The translations under genes and the position numbers were made by a program. Positions 41,989 to 50,770 of a stretch of 64,000 nt of DNA are shown here, piece after piece (position 1 is the stretch's first letter; every line of letters begins with the position of its first letter). The stretch comes from Stenotrophomonas rhizophila. GTDB lineage: Bacteria > Pseudomonadota > Gammaproteobacteria > Xanthomonadales > Xanthomonadaceae. The stretch covers positions 392,541-456,540 of the forward strand of contig NZ_RCDC01000004.1 of NCBI RefSeq assembly GCF_003651185.1. The letters are read 5' to 3'. The notes below the pieces were generated by a model. The model did no database searches, had not been told where the DNA came from, and saw only the letters and a list, made by a program, of their open reading frames with translations.

Positions 41989-42536
41989 TGGTAGGTGATC
42001 GTGACGGTGAAGCGGGTGCTGATCGCACCCCGCGTGACCACGCCGCCGGCAAGCTTGACGTACAGCGCGCACAGCGGCACCTCGTGGGTCGACCCACTGA
42101 TGGTTTCGTTGCGCGTACTGGCGGGCGCGATGGTTCCGCCAGTGGCGCAATCGGTGGTGGGCCGCAGCCAGATAGCCGCGTACGGTGCGGCATCCGCCGT
42201 AGCCTTGTTCCGGAACATCGACGCGCGGGATGGCTCTGCATCTGCGGCTGTCCCGAACACCAGCGTTGCGCCGGTCACTCCTGCACAACCGGTCAATGTG
42301 AGATTGAACGGTAGCCAGCTGGCGGAATTGCTGTTCTCGCTTGCGGGATTGTTGTTGAACGTGTTCGCCATGACGGTTGGAAAGCGTTCATTGACCGCCG
42401 CCACCGTGCAGGTGCCCGGCTGGATCCGGCCCGTAAGCGCGACGTTGGATGTGCCGGTGCTCTGCGCACGCGCAGGCAGCACGCTCACCAGCATCAGCAA
42501 CGGCAGGAAGCACACTATGCGCATCATGACCCTCAT
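41985..42536 (-). CDS. four-cysteine fimbrial subunit paralogue 3
   Basis: The 183-residue protein has a signal peptide (SVLPARA|QS) and mature start TSNVALTGRIQPGTCTV. Cys residues lie in PGTCTV, LTGCAGVTGA, TDCATGGT and VPLCALYVK, and the end is STRFTVTITYQ. The start is taken at 42536 because it overlaps the previous stop by four bases. Two further ATGs (42527, 42524) closely precede the hydrophobic core and are also possible. Confidence 0.82.
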   Translation of the reverse strand: MRVMMRIVCFLPLLMLVSVLPARAQSTGTSNVALTGRIQPGTCTVAAVNERFPTVMANTFNNNPASENSNSASWLPFNLTLTGCAGVTGATLVFGTAADAEPSRASMFRNKATADAAPYAAIWLRPTTDCATGGTIAPASTRNETISGSTHEVPLCALYVKLAGGVVTRGAISTRFTVTITYQ

Positions 42537-43066
42537 CGGTAGGTAATCGTCACGGTGAAATCGGTGCTGATGCCGCCCTGGGTCACCAGGCCGCCGCGGT
42601 ACTTGGCATACTGCGCACACAGCAACAGCTCGTACTCCGGCGTGGAGAAATCACGGGAGAACGGCGCGCCGGGCGTGATCGTGCTTGAGGACGCGCAGGT
42701 GCCCGCCTTCAGCCAGATGGCGGCAAACGGCGCTGCATCCGCCGCCTTGTTCCGGAACAGATTGCTATGCGTTGGCTCGCCATCGGCAGGGGTGCCCATC
42801 ACGAATTCCGCGCCCAGCACACCCGCACAGCGGGTAAGAGAAAGTGCGAACGCCGTGTAGCTGGATGGGACACCAGCGGTTCCCTCTGCGCTCTGCGGAA
42901 AGACGTTGGCCGTCACCTCAGGCAACGTCCTGGCCACAGAGCCCACCGCGCACGTACCGGCCTCGATCTGCCCGCCCATGGCGAAGCTGGCGGTGCCCCC
43001 CGCCTGGGCCAGCGCGGCTCCGGGCAGCACCAGGCCGAGCAGCAGTAACGGATGCAGACTTGCCAT
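42533..43066 (-). CDS. four-cysteine fimbrial subunit paralogue 2
   Basis: The 177-residue protein has a short signal peptide (LPGAALA|QA) and mature start GTASFAMGGQIEAGTCAV. Cys residues lie in AGTCAV, LTRCAGVLGA, KAGTCASSS and LLLCAQYAK, and the end is STDFTVTITYR. It begins three bases after the previous stop. It shares the LFRNKAADAAPF block with paralogue 3 (FRNKATADAAPY), which points to local duplication. Confidence 0.82.
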   Translation of the reverse strand: MASLHPLLLLGLVLPGAALAQAGGTASFAMGGQIEAGTCAVGSVARTLPEVTANVFPQSAEGTAGVPSSYTAFALSLTRCAGVLGAEFVMGTPADGEPTHSNLFRNKAADAAPFAAIWLKAGTCASSSTITPGAPFSRDFSTPEYELLLCAQYAKYRGGLVTQGGISTDFTVTITYR

Positions 43067-43069
43067 GGC

Positions 43070-43627
43070 TCAGAGGAACGTCACGGTGAGAGTGAAGGCC
43101 GTACTGATCGCGCCCTTGGTGACCAGCCCGCCCGCGAGCTTGTAGTACTGCGCGCACAACGGCACGTTGTGGGTCGCGGTGGCGAAAGTGCGGTTCAAGG
43201 TCTTGCCCGGCGTGACGGTTGCGCCGGTGGCGCAGTTGGTCTCCTTCAACAGCAGGCCGGTATACGGCGCCGGGTTGGTCGCTGCCTTGTTCTTGAACGC
43301 GTCGGCCTGGCCATCAGCTGCATCGGCGGCCGCACCAAAGGTGATCGTGGCACCGGTCACGCCGCTGCAGCCGGTCAGCGCAAGATTGAACGTATCAAAG
43401 CTGGGTGTCGCACCGCCGGCGGTGGCCGCGACATTGGGAAAGTCGCTGGCCGAGGCGGTGGGCATGGTGCGGTTGACTGCGCCAATGGCGCAGGTGCCGG
43501 CCTCGATCTGGCCAGTCAATGCGAAGTTGGCGGTGGCGCGACTCTGTGCAGCCGCCGGAAAGGCGGTGAGCGCCAGGGCGATGAGCGCGGTGCCCGCCCG
43601 GGCCGCGTATGCGAAGGTGGTGGTCAT
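43070..43627 (-). CDS. four-cysteine fimbrial subunit paralogue 1
   Basis: The 185-residue protein has a signal peptide (LTAFPAAA|QS) and mature start RATANFALTGQIEAGTCAIG. Cys residues lie in AGTCAI, LTGCSGVTGA, TNCATGAT and VPLCAQYYK, and the end is STAFTLTVTFL, with Phe in place of the usual penultimate Tyr. The ATG overlaps the usher stop by four bases, so this is the first subunit translated after the usher. Confidence 0.82.
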   Translation of the reverse strand: MTTTFAYAARAGTALIALALTAFPAAAQSRATANFALTGQIEAGTCAIGAVNRTMPTASASDFPNVAATAGGATPSFDTFNLALTGCSGVTGATITFGAAADAADGQADAFKNKAATNPAPYTGLLLKETNCATGATVTPGKTLNRTFATATHNVPLCAQYYKLAGGLVTKGAISTAFTLTVTFL

Positions 43628-46254
43628 GGATATCCTGTCGAAGTAATAAGAGGAACGGTGAGATCAGCCGCGGAGGCGGCCTGCTCGATGAGGGGTGTTA
43701 CGGGTGGTGCTGGTGCAGCAGGGGGCTGGTGGTCATCACCGGCCGTGGTCGCGCTGTCCTGGCAGACCGATTCGGCCCAGCGCTGGCCGCGCTCCCTGCG
43801 CACCTCGGCCTGGCTGAACTGCATCGCACAGTGCACCGTGGTGCCGGTGCCCACGGTCAGCCAACCGTTGATCGGCGCATGCAGGTGGACAATGCCGCCC
43901 TGCCCCACCACGCCGACCACGGCGCCTTCGCTGTCGTATACCTGGCTGCCGAAGTGGGTCAGCGCGCTGCCGTCGGGGTGGGTCACGTAGGCGAACGCGG
44001 CGTGCCGCTGCTGCGTTTCGAACGAGAGCGCCACCGCTGCGCCCGCCGTGGGGGCCACCCGGCGGCTGTTCTGCAGCAGCGTCAGGTCCAGTGACAGGCC
44101 GTCCGAGGCGATGGTCACCTCGTTCCAGCGGTACGGGCTCAGGCCGGGCAACAGGGCATAGCCGTTGCGGCCCACTTTGGCGCCGTTGATGCCGACGCGG
44201 GCCCCCTTGCCACCGTCCACGCGGACGATGCCGAACGTGTTGCCCAGCGATGGCCCCAGATTGAGGCCGCCCGGATGCCATACCACCGCACCGGATGCAC
44301 CGGCGGTGATCCGCTGATCGTGCTCGCTGTACATGTAGCCGGCACTGACGCGCGCCAGCGGTGTCTGCAGCTGCGCGCTGAGATTGGCGCTCTTGCTGCC
44401 ATCGGGCGAGCGCGACAGGCCCGCGCCGTAGTCAACCGGCAGCGAGCCGGGGGCCCGGCCACTGACATTGACATACTGGCTGGTGCCTCCCTGCTGCTGC
44501 GCCAGCGACAGGCTGACCGAGGCCGGGCGCTCGGCGCCCCCCAGCGGCACCTCGAACTGTGCCTGGAACTGGTCATCACGGCGGCCGGTGCTCGAGCGCA
44601 CGCGCATCGCACTCAGGCTCCAGCTGACACGCCGCCAACGGCTCTGCAGGCCGATCTGGTAGTCGGTCTGTGCCTGGGCTGCGCCCCAGTAGCTGACATG
44701 GCTGGCACGCACGAAGGCAGACGAGCGCGTGCCCAGTTGCTGCGAGAAATCCAGCTGGATGCGGCGCTTGGCGCGCTGCAGGATGGCCTGGCCGGACGCG
44801 TCGCCCGGCTTGGCGCCCCACTGCATCGCCTCTTCCAGGGTGACGAAGTCGCCACTGCTGTAGCGATAGGTGGCCAAGCCGATGTTGGTGCCGGTACTGG
44901 CCATGTGCCGCTGGTAGTTGACGCGCACGCTGTTGCCCCGGCGCACGCCATGGCCGTTGAGCGTTACCTGCGAGTGCGTCAGGTCTGCGCCGAACGCGCC
45001 AATGGACGTGTTGATTGCCGCGCCAGCCAATGCGGCGTGGTAGCCCTGCGTGGCCTGCGCACCGGCGAGCAGGGTGAGCCAGTTGTTCATGCCCCTGCCC
45101 CAGGTGCCCTGGAAGAACACCGGGTCGGACAGCCCATCGTGCTCACCGGAGGTGCGTCGACGCCCCCCCGCCAGGCTGTAGCGCCAGGCACCTTGCCGCA
45201 GTGCCTGCGGCACCGCGGCGAAGTTCACCGAGAAGCGCTGCTCGCTGCCATCGGCCTCGGTGACCACCACGTCAAGATCGCCGCCGTAATTGGAGGGGTA
45301 CAGGTCATCGATCAGGAACGGCCCGGCCGCCACCCGGATTTCATGGATCACATAACCACTCTGGCGCACGGTGACGGTAGCCGCCGAGCGCGCCATGCCG
45401 CGGATCAGGGGCGCATAACCGCGCAGGGCATCTGGCAGCATCTGCTCATCGCTGGACAGCTGCGCCCCGGTGAAGGCAATGCTGTCGAACAGTTCGCCGG
45501 TGGTCATGGATTGCCCCACCAGCAACTGGCTGCGCCAGCGCACCACATCCCGCTGCAGATACGTATGCCCGGCCTGGTAGCCGCTGTCGCCCTCGTGCCG
45601 CCGCCATGTGCCCCGATGGCGCAGCCGCCACGGCCCGTGGTTGAAGCCGAAGGACAGGCCTGCGTACGCTGCCACACCGCTGTCATTGCGCTGCGCGTTG
45701 AAGTCGTAATCCAGCATGCCGACGGTGACACCAGGGTCCCACTGCCCCGGGTTGACCGTGCCACGCGCCTGGGTCTCCAACGCCTGCTGCGGTACGCTCA
45801 GGTTCAAGCGCAGCGCGTGGGTATCGAAATGCGCCTGGGCGTGTTCAACGCGGCCGACCAGCGGCACGCAACCGCGCACGTCCTGCTGCAGGTGCTCGGC
45901 TTTGACGCCGCCGTCTTCCAGCAGCGTGCGCGGCAGGCAGGCCTCGGCACGCAGAGGATCGGCGCCGGGATGGAACATGATGCCGTGACGGCCGAGGAAG
46001 CTGTCATTGAGGTGGACGTCCAGATCGTATTCGCCCGCTTCAACCGGATTACCGTGGCGGAAGCGCTCCAGATCGGCATCGCTGGCGCCGTCCATGAGGA
46101 AATCGGCATTGAATGCCAGCTCCACCGGTGCCCCATTGCCACTGGCCATGGCCAGACCATGCCAGCAGCCGGCCAGCGCCGCCGCCAGTGTGCTGACACG
46201 CGCGCCTCCCCGACGCTGCCGATGCGGCGCGCGATGGGAAAGCGATGGGCTCAT
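43624..46254 (-). CDS. outer-membrane fimbrial usher (FimD/PapC type)
   Basis: The 876-residue protein has a signal region up to about residue 38. The N-terminal periplasmic domain begins VELAFNADFLM, followed by a long beta-barrel (VGMLDYDFNAQR, FSFGFN, LIDDLYPSNYGGDLDVVVTEADG plug region) and C-terminal domains with GKGARVGINGAKVGRNGYALLPGL. It assembles and exports fimbrial subunits across the outer membrane. It is the first gene of the ten-gene minus-strand fimbrial operon. The ATG at 46254 is preferred to 46284. The last 45 residues are Pro/Ala-rich and extend past the usual domain end. Confidence 0.9.
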   Translation of the reverse strand: MSPSLSHRAPHRQRRGGARVSTLAAALAGCWHGLAMASGNGAPVELAFNADFLMDGASDADLERFRHGNPVEAGEYDLDVHLNDSFLGRHGIMFHPGADPLRAEACLPRTLLEDGGVKAEHLQQDVRGCVPLVGRVEHAQAHFDTHALRLNLSVPQQALETQARGTVNPGQWDPGVTVGMLDYDFNAQRNDSGVAAYAGLSFGFNHGPWRLRHRGTWRRHEGDSGYQAGHTYLQRDVVRWRSQLLVGQSMTTGELFDSIAFTGAQLSSDEQMLPDALRGYAPLIRGMARSAATVTVRQSGYVIHEIRVAAGPFLIDDLYPSNYGGDLDVVVTEADGSEQRFSVNFAAVPQALRQGAWRYSLAGGRRRTSGEHDGLSDPVFFQGTWGRGMNNWLTLLAGAQATQGYHAALAGAAINTSIGAFGADLTHSQVTLNGHGVRRGNSVRVNYQRHMASTGTNIGLATYRYSSGDFVTLEEAMQWGAKPGDASGQAILQRAKRRIQLDFSQQLGTRSSAFVRASHVSYWGAAQAQTDYQIGLQSRWRRVSWSLSAMRVRSSTGRRDDQFQAQFEVPLGGAERPASVSLSLAQQQGGTSQYVNVSGRAPGSLPVDYGAGLSRSPDGSKSANLSAQLQTPLARVSAGYMYSEHDQRITAGASGAVVWHPGGLNLGPSLGNTFGIVRVDGGKGARVGINGAKVGRNGYALLPGLSPYRWNEVTIASDGLSLDLTLLQNSRRVAPTAGAAVALSFETQQRHAAFAYVTHPDGSALTHFGSQVYDSEGAVVGVVGQGGIVHLHAPINGWLTVGTGTTVHCAMQFSQAEVRRERGQRWAESVCQDSATTAGDDHQPPAAPAPPVTPLIEQAASAADLTVPLITSTGYP

Positions 46255-46407
46255 GCGTATCGGCACGGGGTGTTGCCCGCTCAAAGCGGGACCAGGTCAG
46301 CGGAAGTGCGGCGAGAGTGGCAGCGGCCTGCGGGCAGGTACATGCAAGAACTTGCAAAACACAGCGGCGTCACTGCAATTGTTCAGCCTGGCGCCGTTTC
46401 CATTCAG

Positions 46408-47043
46408 TCAGCGATCTGTTGGATGCGCACGCAGTAAATCGAAAAGCTCTCTGTCATTGGCAGCGCCTAACTTACGCATCCCCGTGCGCTTCTGCCGACT
46501 CACCGTGCTGACGGTTTTGGCCTGACATCCGGCGATCTCGCTGACCGAGTTGCCCTTGGCGATCAGCGCCAATACCTGCCGCTCGCATCGCGACAACGCC
46601 GACAAAGGGGGTTGCCGCGGTGCGTCCTGGTCAAAGGTGCGTTCCGCCCAACCGTCATGCACATAGCGGCGCCCGGCAATGACGGATGTCATTGCGTCCA
46701 GATAAACCGCCAGCGGCGCGCGGCGCTGCACGATGGCCGATGCCCCGGCGTCCAGCAGGTTCGCCAACCCGTCGGCGTGGGCGCTGTCGGTCAACACCAT
46801 GACCGCTGCGCTGGTCTGCCCACGCACGGCACCGATCATCTCCACTGCCTCCGCACCCTGACGGATGCAGGCAGGCAGATCGAGGATCACCACCTCGGGC
46901 TCATCCTCCCCGACCCGCTCGCGGAATGCCGACCAGCTGCCGGCATCGTCGACCACCCGGCACGCCGGCACGCTGCCGAGCAGGCAACAAAGGGAAAACA
47001 CAGTGAGCGGGTGGTCACTGATGACCACAATGCGTGTTGCCAT
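46408..47043 (-). CDS. RcsB-like LuxR-family response regulator
   Basis: The 211-residue protein has an N-terminal receiver domain (VVISDHPLTVFS; phosphoacceptor Asp in VVILDLPACI) and a C-terminal LuxR helix-turn-helix (LSRCERQVLALIAKGNSVSEIAG...TVSTVSRQKRTGMRKLG), whose late SRQK-MRKLG pattern recalls RcsB. The usual second acidic residue of the first acidic pair is Ser here (ISDH), so phosphorylation chemistry may be altered. It ends 153 bases before the usher start on the same strand and is divergent from the hybrid kinase. It probably regulates the fimbriae. Confidence 0.85.
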   Translation of the reverse strand: MATRIVVISDHPLTVFSLCCLLGSVPACRVVDDAGSWSAFRERVGEDEPEVVILDLPACIRQGAEAVEMIGAVRGQTSAAVMVLTDSAHADGLANLLDAGASAIVQRRAPLAVYLDAMTSVIAGRRYVHDGWAERTFDQDAPRQPPLSALSRCERQVLALIAKGNSVSEIAGCQAKTVSTVSRQKRTGMRKLGAANDRELFDLLRAHPTDR

Positions 47044-47290
47044 GGAGTGTCCATTCCCTCTGGGCGCTGACGCCAGCCCCGTCCTTCGATCACCATGACG
47101 AATCGGGAACCGCATCGCCATGCAAGCACTATGAAAATCGGGTTCATATGAACGCCGGGAGGCGACGGGTATGGCTTTGTGACGCGGCCTGCGGAGACGC
47201 CATGCTGGGTGGAACTTTCGTACTTGTTGCATACCCCGCCGTGCGATGCCGGCGTATCTGTGGGGGATATTTTTGTCGGATGACTGGTGC
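47044..47290. promoter_or_regulatory. divergent promoter region with 12-base palindrome
   Basis: This 247-base region between the response regulator and the hybrid kinase contains GTTCATATGAAC at 47142-47153, a perfect 12-base palindrome midway between the two starts. No gene was recognised in it. The palindrome is a plausible binding site for a dimeric regulator acting on both promoters. Confidence 0.5.
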
Positions 47291-49675
47291 ATGGACCCGC
47301 GTGCTTCCTCCCCTTTCCGCACCACCGGCCGGCGACAAAGCCCGTGGCGCGTGGCATGGCTCACGGCCACCTTCGCTATCGCCGGCAGCCTGCTCTGGCT
47401 GGTCCTGTCCTCCCCGACGGCACAGCGCACGCCCTTCAGCCTGGCCATCGGCCCGCAGATGGCCAGCCAGCACGGCCTGGCCGGGGATGCCGCGCAAGGC
47501 GGGCCCGGTGCCTATCTGGAGGCAGTCGAGGCGCTGTCCGGGCTCACGCTGAAGCTGGTCACCGCGCCCTCCATCGAGCGTGCAGTCCTGCTGCTGCACA
47601 ACGGGCAGGTGGACGGAATGGCCTTCTCCCTGCCCTCCACCGCCACGATGCTGCCCGACACCGCCGCGGTCTCGCCGTCCTTCTACAGCGGCACCACGGT
47701 CATGGTCACGCGCCCGACAGCGGCCTTTCGCGCGCTGTCGGCGATGAGCGGGATGCGCGTGGGCGTGATCGGCCATGGGGAGTATCGCGGCTATCTGGCT
47801 GAGCACTTCCCCGGTATCGACGTGTATCCCCTGCCCAGCGTCGATGCGATGCTCGAGGCGGTGGACAGCGGTGGCATCGACGCCGCGCTCGGTGTGGATG
47901 CCGTGCTGGCGCCGCTGGCGCGCAAGCGCTTCGGCGAGCGGCTGGAGGTGCATCTGGTTTCGGATGGCCCACCGGTGGAGATGCGGGTGGCCTCGCTGCC
48001 GCAGCGCGCCGGCGAGATTGCCATGGCGCACCAGACCTTCCTGTCGCTGCCGTTGGATACCCGCCAGGACATCCTGGAGCGCTGGTTGAACACGCTGTAC
48101 CGCTCTCCACCCACACTGCGGGCGGTGCTGTCCCACTACCGCGTGCCTATCACACTACTCGGCCTGTTCCTGCTGGCGTTCCTGCTGGCCGTCGCCCAGT
48201 CGCAGCGCAATGCGCGCTCACTGGCCTCACGCCAGGCCAGTGCAGCGCGCATCCTGACCCTGGTCAATCATGAAGTCCGCAACGGCGCGGCCTCGGTCAT
48301 TTCAGCCATCGATCTGCTGGAGGCCGAGGCGGACCCGGACGAACGCAACCGGCTGTTCCAATCGGCCCGGTCGGCTGCCGATGCGCTGAAGCACACCCTG
48401 ACCAACGCGTTGGAGTTCATGTTCCGTGATGCGCCCGAGCATGCCGATGCCGCTTTCCTGCACAACGCCCACGGCATCGTGGCCGAATGCCTCTCGGCGA
48501 TGCGGCCGCTGGCCCGCTGCAAGGGGCTTCACCTGGTGCTGCAGATGGACGGTGAGGCTACGCTGCAGGCGCGTTGCGATGCGCGCGCCCTGCACCATAT
48601 CGCCAGCAACCTGATCTCCAACGCCATCAAGTTCAGTGACCACGGCGAGGTGACGATCGGGCTCTGCTTCTTGCCTGGCGTCGGTAACACCGGAACGGTC
48701 GTGCTTCGCGTGACCGATGTCGGCCCCGGGATTCCAGCCCACGACATGGCACGCATCTTCGAGCCTTTCAGCGCCACCCGCACCGGCCAGCTCAAACACG
48801 GCGCCGGCATCGGACTCTCCCTGTGCCGACGTATCGCGCGCGCGCACGGCGGGAACGTGACCGTCTCCAGCCGGCCAGGATCGGGTGCGACCTTCGTGGC
48901 CACGCTACGCGGGCAACTCGGCGATACCGCGCCGGAGATGACCTCGCCCCTTCTCCGGGCCTCTGCACCCCAGGTGGCCTGCGCACTGGTGATCGAGGAT
49001 CAACCCGCGATCGCCAACATCATGGTCCGCCGGCTGCGCGGGCTGGGGTTCGAGACGGTCATCGCCAGCTCCGGTGCCGCGGCGATCCGCCTCATGAATC
49101 AAGAGGGGCCGTTCGGCATCATCACCGTGGATGGCGACCTGATGGACGCCGATGGCAGCGATATCGCCCAGGAGATCCGCGCGATCGAACGCCGCCACGA
49201 TTGGCCGCCCGCAAGGCTGCTGTCTGTCTCCGCCGCCACCGACGTGATGGACCGCGCGGCCTACCGCCGCGCCGGGGTCGATGTCTATCTTGGCAAGCCC
49301 ATCGACTGGGTCGCCTTCGATGCCGCCAGCGGCGCACCGGTGCGTGATGCGAAGGCGCCCGTCGTGCCCGTACAGCAAGGCGTGAGCGTGATGGAAATCT
49401 ACCATCACCAGATGCAGCTCGACCGGACCGGGCTGGAGGTTTCGATCCGTGTGCAGAACTGGCGCGGTGCGCTGGCCATGGCGCACCGCATGCAGGGCGC
49501 GGCCTCGATGGTGGGCGACGTGGACACCGTGCCCACCCTGTGCGAACTGCAGCGCTGCCTGAAAGCGCATGCCATCAACGGCGACCCCGCCGATGCGCAG
49601 GTCTGGGCACTGGTGGCCAGTCTCAGCCCGGCCCCGGCCGATGGCGTGGACGGCGTGCCTCCGAGCAGCAACTGA
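47291..49675 (+). CDS. hybrid sensor histidine kinase, EvgS/BvgS-like
   Basis: The 794-residue protein has an N-terminal membrane segment, then a periplasmic solute-binding-protein-3-like sensor (about 45-275, with GMRVGVIGHGEYRGYLAEHFP). A second membrane helix lies near 285-305. The kinase core has His327 in LVNHEVRNGA, an N-box SNLISNAIKF and G-boxes DVGPGIP and GAGIGLSLC. A receiver domain (VIEDQPAIA; acidic VDGDLMDADGS; Lys in YLGKPI) and a terminal histidine-phosphotransfer domain (AMAHRMQGAASMVG) follow. The phosphorelay is thus complete inside one chain. The start could also be 47246. Its likely partner is the divergent RcsB-like regulator. Confidence 0.88.
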   Translation: MDPRASSPFRTTGRRQSPWRVAWLTATFAIAGSLLWLVLSSPTAQRTPFSLAIGPQMASQHGLAGDAAQGGPGAYLEAVEALSGLTLKLVTAPSIERAVLLLHNGQVDGMAFSLPSTATMLPDTAAVSPSFYSGTTVMVTRPTAAFRALSAMSGMRVGVIGHGEYRGYLAEHFPGIDVYPLPSVDAMLEAVDSGGIDAALGVDAVLAPLARKRFGERLEVHLVSDGPPVEMRVASLPQRAGEIAMAHQTFLSLPLDTRQDILERWLNTLYRSPPTLRAVLSHYRVPITLLGLFLLAFLLAVAQSQRNARSLASRQASAARILTLVNHEVRNGAASVISAIDLLEAEADPDERNRLFQSARSAADALKHTLTNALEFMFRDAPEHADAAFLHNAHGIVAECLSAMRPLARCKGLHLVLQMDGEATLQARCDARALHHIASNLISNAIKFSDHGEVTIGLCFLPGVGNTGTVVLRVTDVGPGIPAHDMARIFEPFSATRTGQLKHGAGIGLSLCRRIARAHGGNVTVSSRPGSGATFVATLRGQLGDTAPEMTSPLLRASAPQVACALVIEDQPAIANIMVRRLRGLGFETVIASSGAAAIRLMNQEGPFGIITVDGDLMDADGSDIAQEIRAIERRHDWPPARLLSVSAATDVMDRAAYRRAGVDVYLGKPIDWVAFDAASGAPVRDAKAPVVPVQQGVSVMEIYHHQMQLDRTGLEVSIRVQNWRGALAMAHRMQGAASMVGDVDTVPTLCELQRCLKAHAINGDPADAQVWALVASLSPAPADGVDGVPPSSN

Positions 49676-49817
49676 AGCACGGTCACGAAACGGTGCTCGC
49701 GCTCAAAGGCCTCGGTCATCTCGGCATGGATATCCACGATCTCCCACAGCGCGGTGCTGTAGTGATTGACGTCGGCGAAGCCGCCGCCCTCGCCTTGCAG
49801 CGCGAGCAGTGATTCCT
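49660..49817 (-). pseudogene. C-terminal fragment of a paralogue of the adhesin-companion gene
   Basis: Minus-strand translation reads DVNHYSTALWEIVDIHAEM then EREHRFVTVLQLL. It matches the C-terminus of the protein encoded at 50771-51460 (DVHAYRDTLWDIVGIHADL, HQHRAVAVLQLL). There is no N-terminal part. The fragment overlaps the end of the hybrid kinase gene by a few bases. It is a remnant of a duplicated locus. Confidence 0.7.
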
Positions 49818-49945
49818 CGGCGGTTGTAGGTATTCAGGCCGGCGGTGTTCATCGCACCGGCTCACTGCCGCGGCCTTCCAGGGTGTCGATCTGGCCCTGC
49901 AGGTTCTTCTGCACTTCCTACAGCTGGGCGACGGTTATCGCCTCC
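49818..49945 (-). pseudogene. mosaic fragment of a trimeric autotransporter gene
   Basis: Three short stretches match the intact adhesin gene nearby in the same order: 49820-49856 matches the anchor region at about 51902-51937 (37 identical bases), the next 70 bases match about 52260-52330, and about 20 more match 52653-52673. The joints fall at short shared words (ATCGC; AGCTG), so two internal deletions are implied. A TAT to TAG change adds a stop codon. Confidence 0.75.
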
Positions 49946-50077
49946 CACGCGCTTATCACCGGCGTGCCCTCTTCAACAGGATGCTGCCGTGCGCAGGACG
50001 CGCCTGGCGCTGGCTTGCGTTGCTCGGCACCGCTAACCTGTCTGTCACGTCCAGCCGTGGCAGCCCAAGGAAGAGGG

Positions 50078-50650
50078 ATGAACACACCATTGCCGCTCGC
50101 GGCACCATCAGCAGGCACTCATCGCCCGCAAATGCGTGCGTTGTATGATCAACTAGCCACGCACCTTGGCTTCCCGGCTGAAAAACTGCCCACGCTCGCG
50201 TTCGACCGGCCAGGCCTGGCTTCTGCGAAAGCAACCTTCAACATGCAGGCCCGCAGGATCACCATCGGCCAAGCCTGTGAACGCGAGTTCGTCCAGTGGG
50301 GAGCATACCCGTTCCAGCTGACAGTGGCCCACCAGCTCACCCATGCCGTTCTCTACGAGGCCGGCTATGGCGCCACTGGACATGCGGACGCATTCCTCGC
50401 TGTTTATGGGCTCGTGCTGGGCAAGATGGACATCAACCTTGTTGAACTCGAGATGGAACGCTGTGCCACGCAGAATTGGCCGGCTGACGTACCACCTTCG
50501 TTGCTATCCAACCGACCACGGAAAGCGTGGCGCAGCAAATCTGATCCCCGCCGTAAAAAGGGGCGCCGGCGGTGTCGTCTTGGTACTGGCCGTCTGGTTG
50601 TTCCGGTATCCGCTGATGAACCGAAGAGGTCCAATGCGATCGCGATATGA
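50078..50650 (+). CDS. small zincin-like protein with HQLTH in place of HExxH
   Basis: The 190-residue protein has a predicted helical core with His85-Gln-Leu-Thr-His89 followed by GATGHADAF, where His102 stands as a third ligand. This resembles SprT/WSS-type zinc-metalloprotease sites but with Gln replacing the catalytic Glu. The C-terminal 50 residues are basic (RPRKAWRSKSDPRRKKGRRR). A GGAAGAGGG ribosome site precedes the ATG. GC content is lower than in neighbouring genes and it lies beside adhesin debris, so recent arrival is possible. Function unknown; coding status is likely but not certain. Confidence 0.6.
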   Translation: MNTPLPLAAPSAGTHRPQMRALYDQLATHLGFPAEKLPTLAFDRPGLASAKATFNMQARRITIGQACEREFVQWGAYPFQLTVAHQLTHAVLYEAGYGATGHADAFLAVYGLVLGKMDINLVELEMERCATQNWPADVPPSLLSNRPRKAWRSKSDPRRKKGRRRCRLGTGRLVVPVSADEPKRSNAIAI

Positions 50651-50770
50651 CACTTGCCTGATGAGTCTGACGCGGCCAAGCCGCCGATAGCTCACCCTTC
50701 GCGCCTCTCGAGGCGCATGCCCTGCCACGCATACACAAAAGGCAGACGGGCACCGGGACCCCTTTGGCTA

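Noticed and set aside
44275..46437. Long plus-strand open frame opposite the usher
   Set aside because: Translation is Ala/Arg/His-rich without recognisable features, while the minus strand encodes a full usher.
49405..49737. Minus-strand open frame overlapping the kinase end as an intact gene
   Set aside because: Only its beginning resembles the companion protein C-terminus; the rest is antisense to the kinase, so it is treated as a pseudogene fragment.
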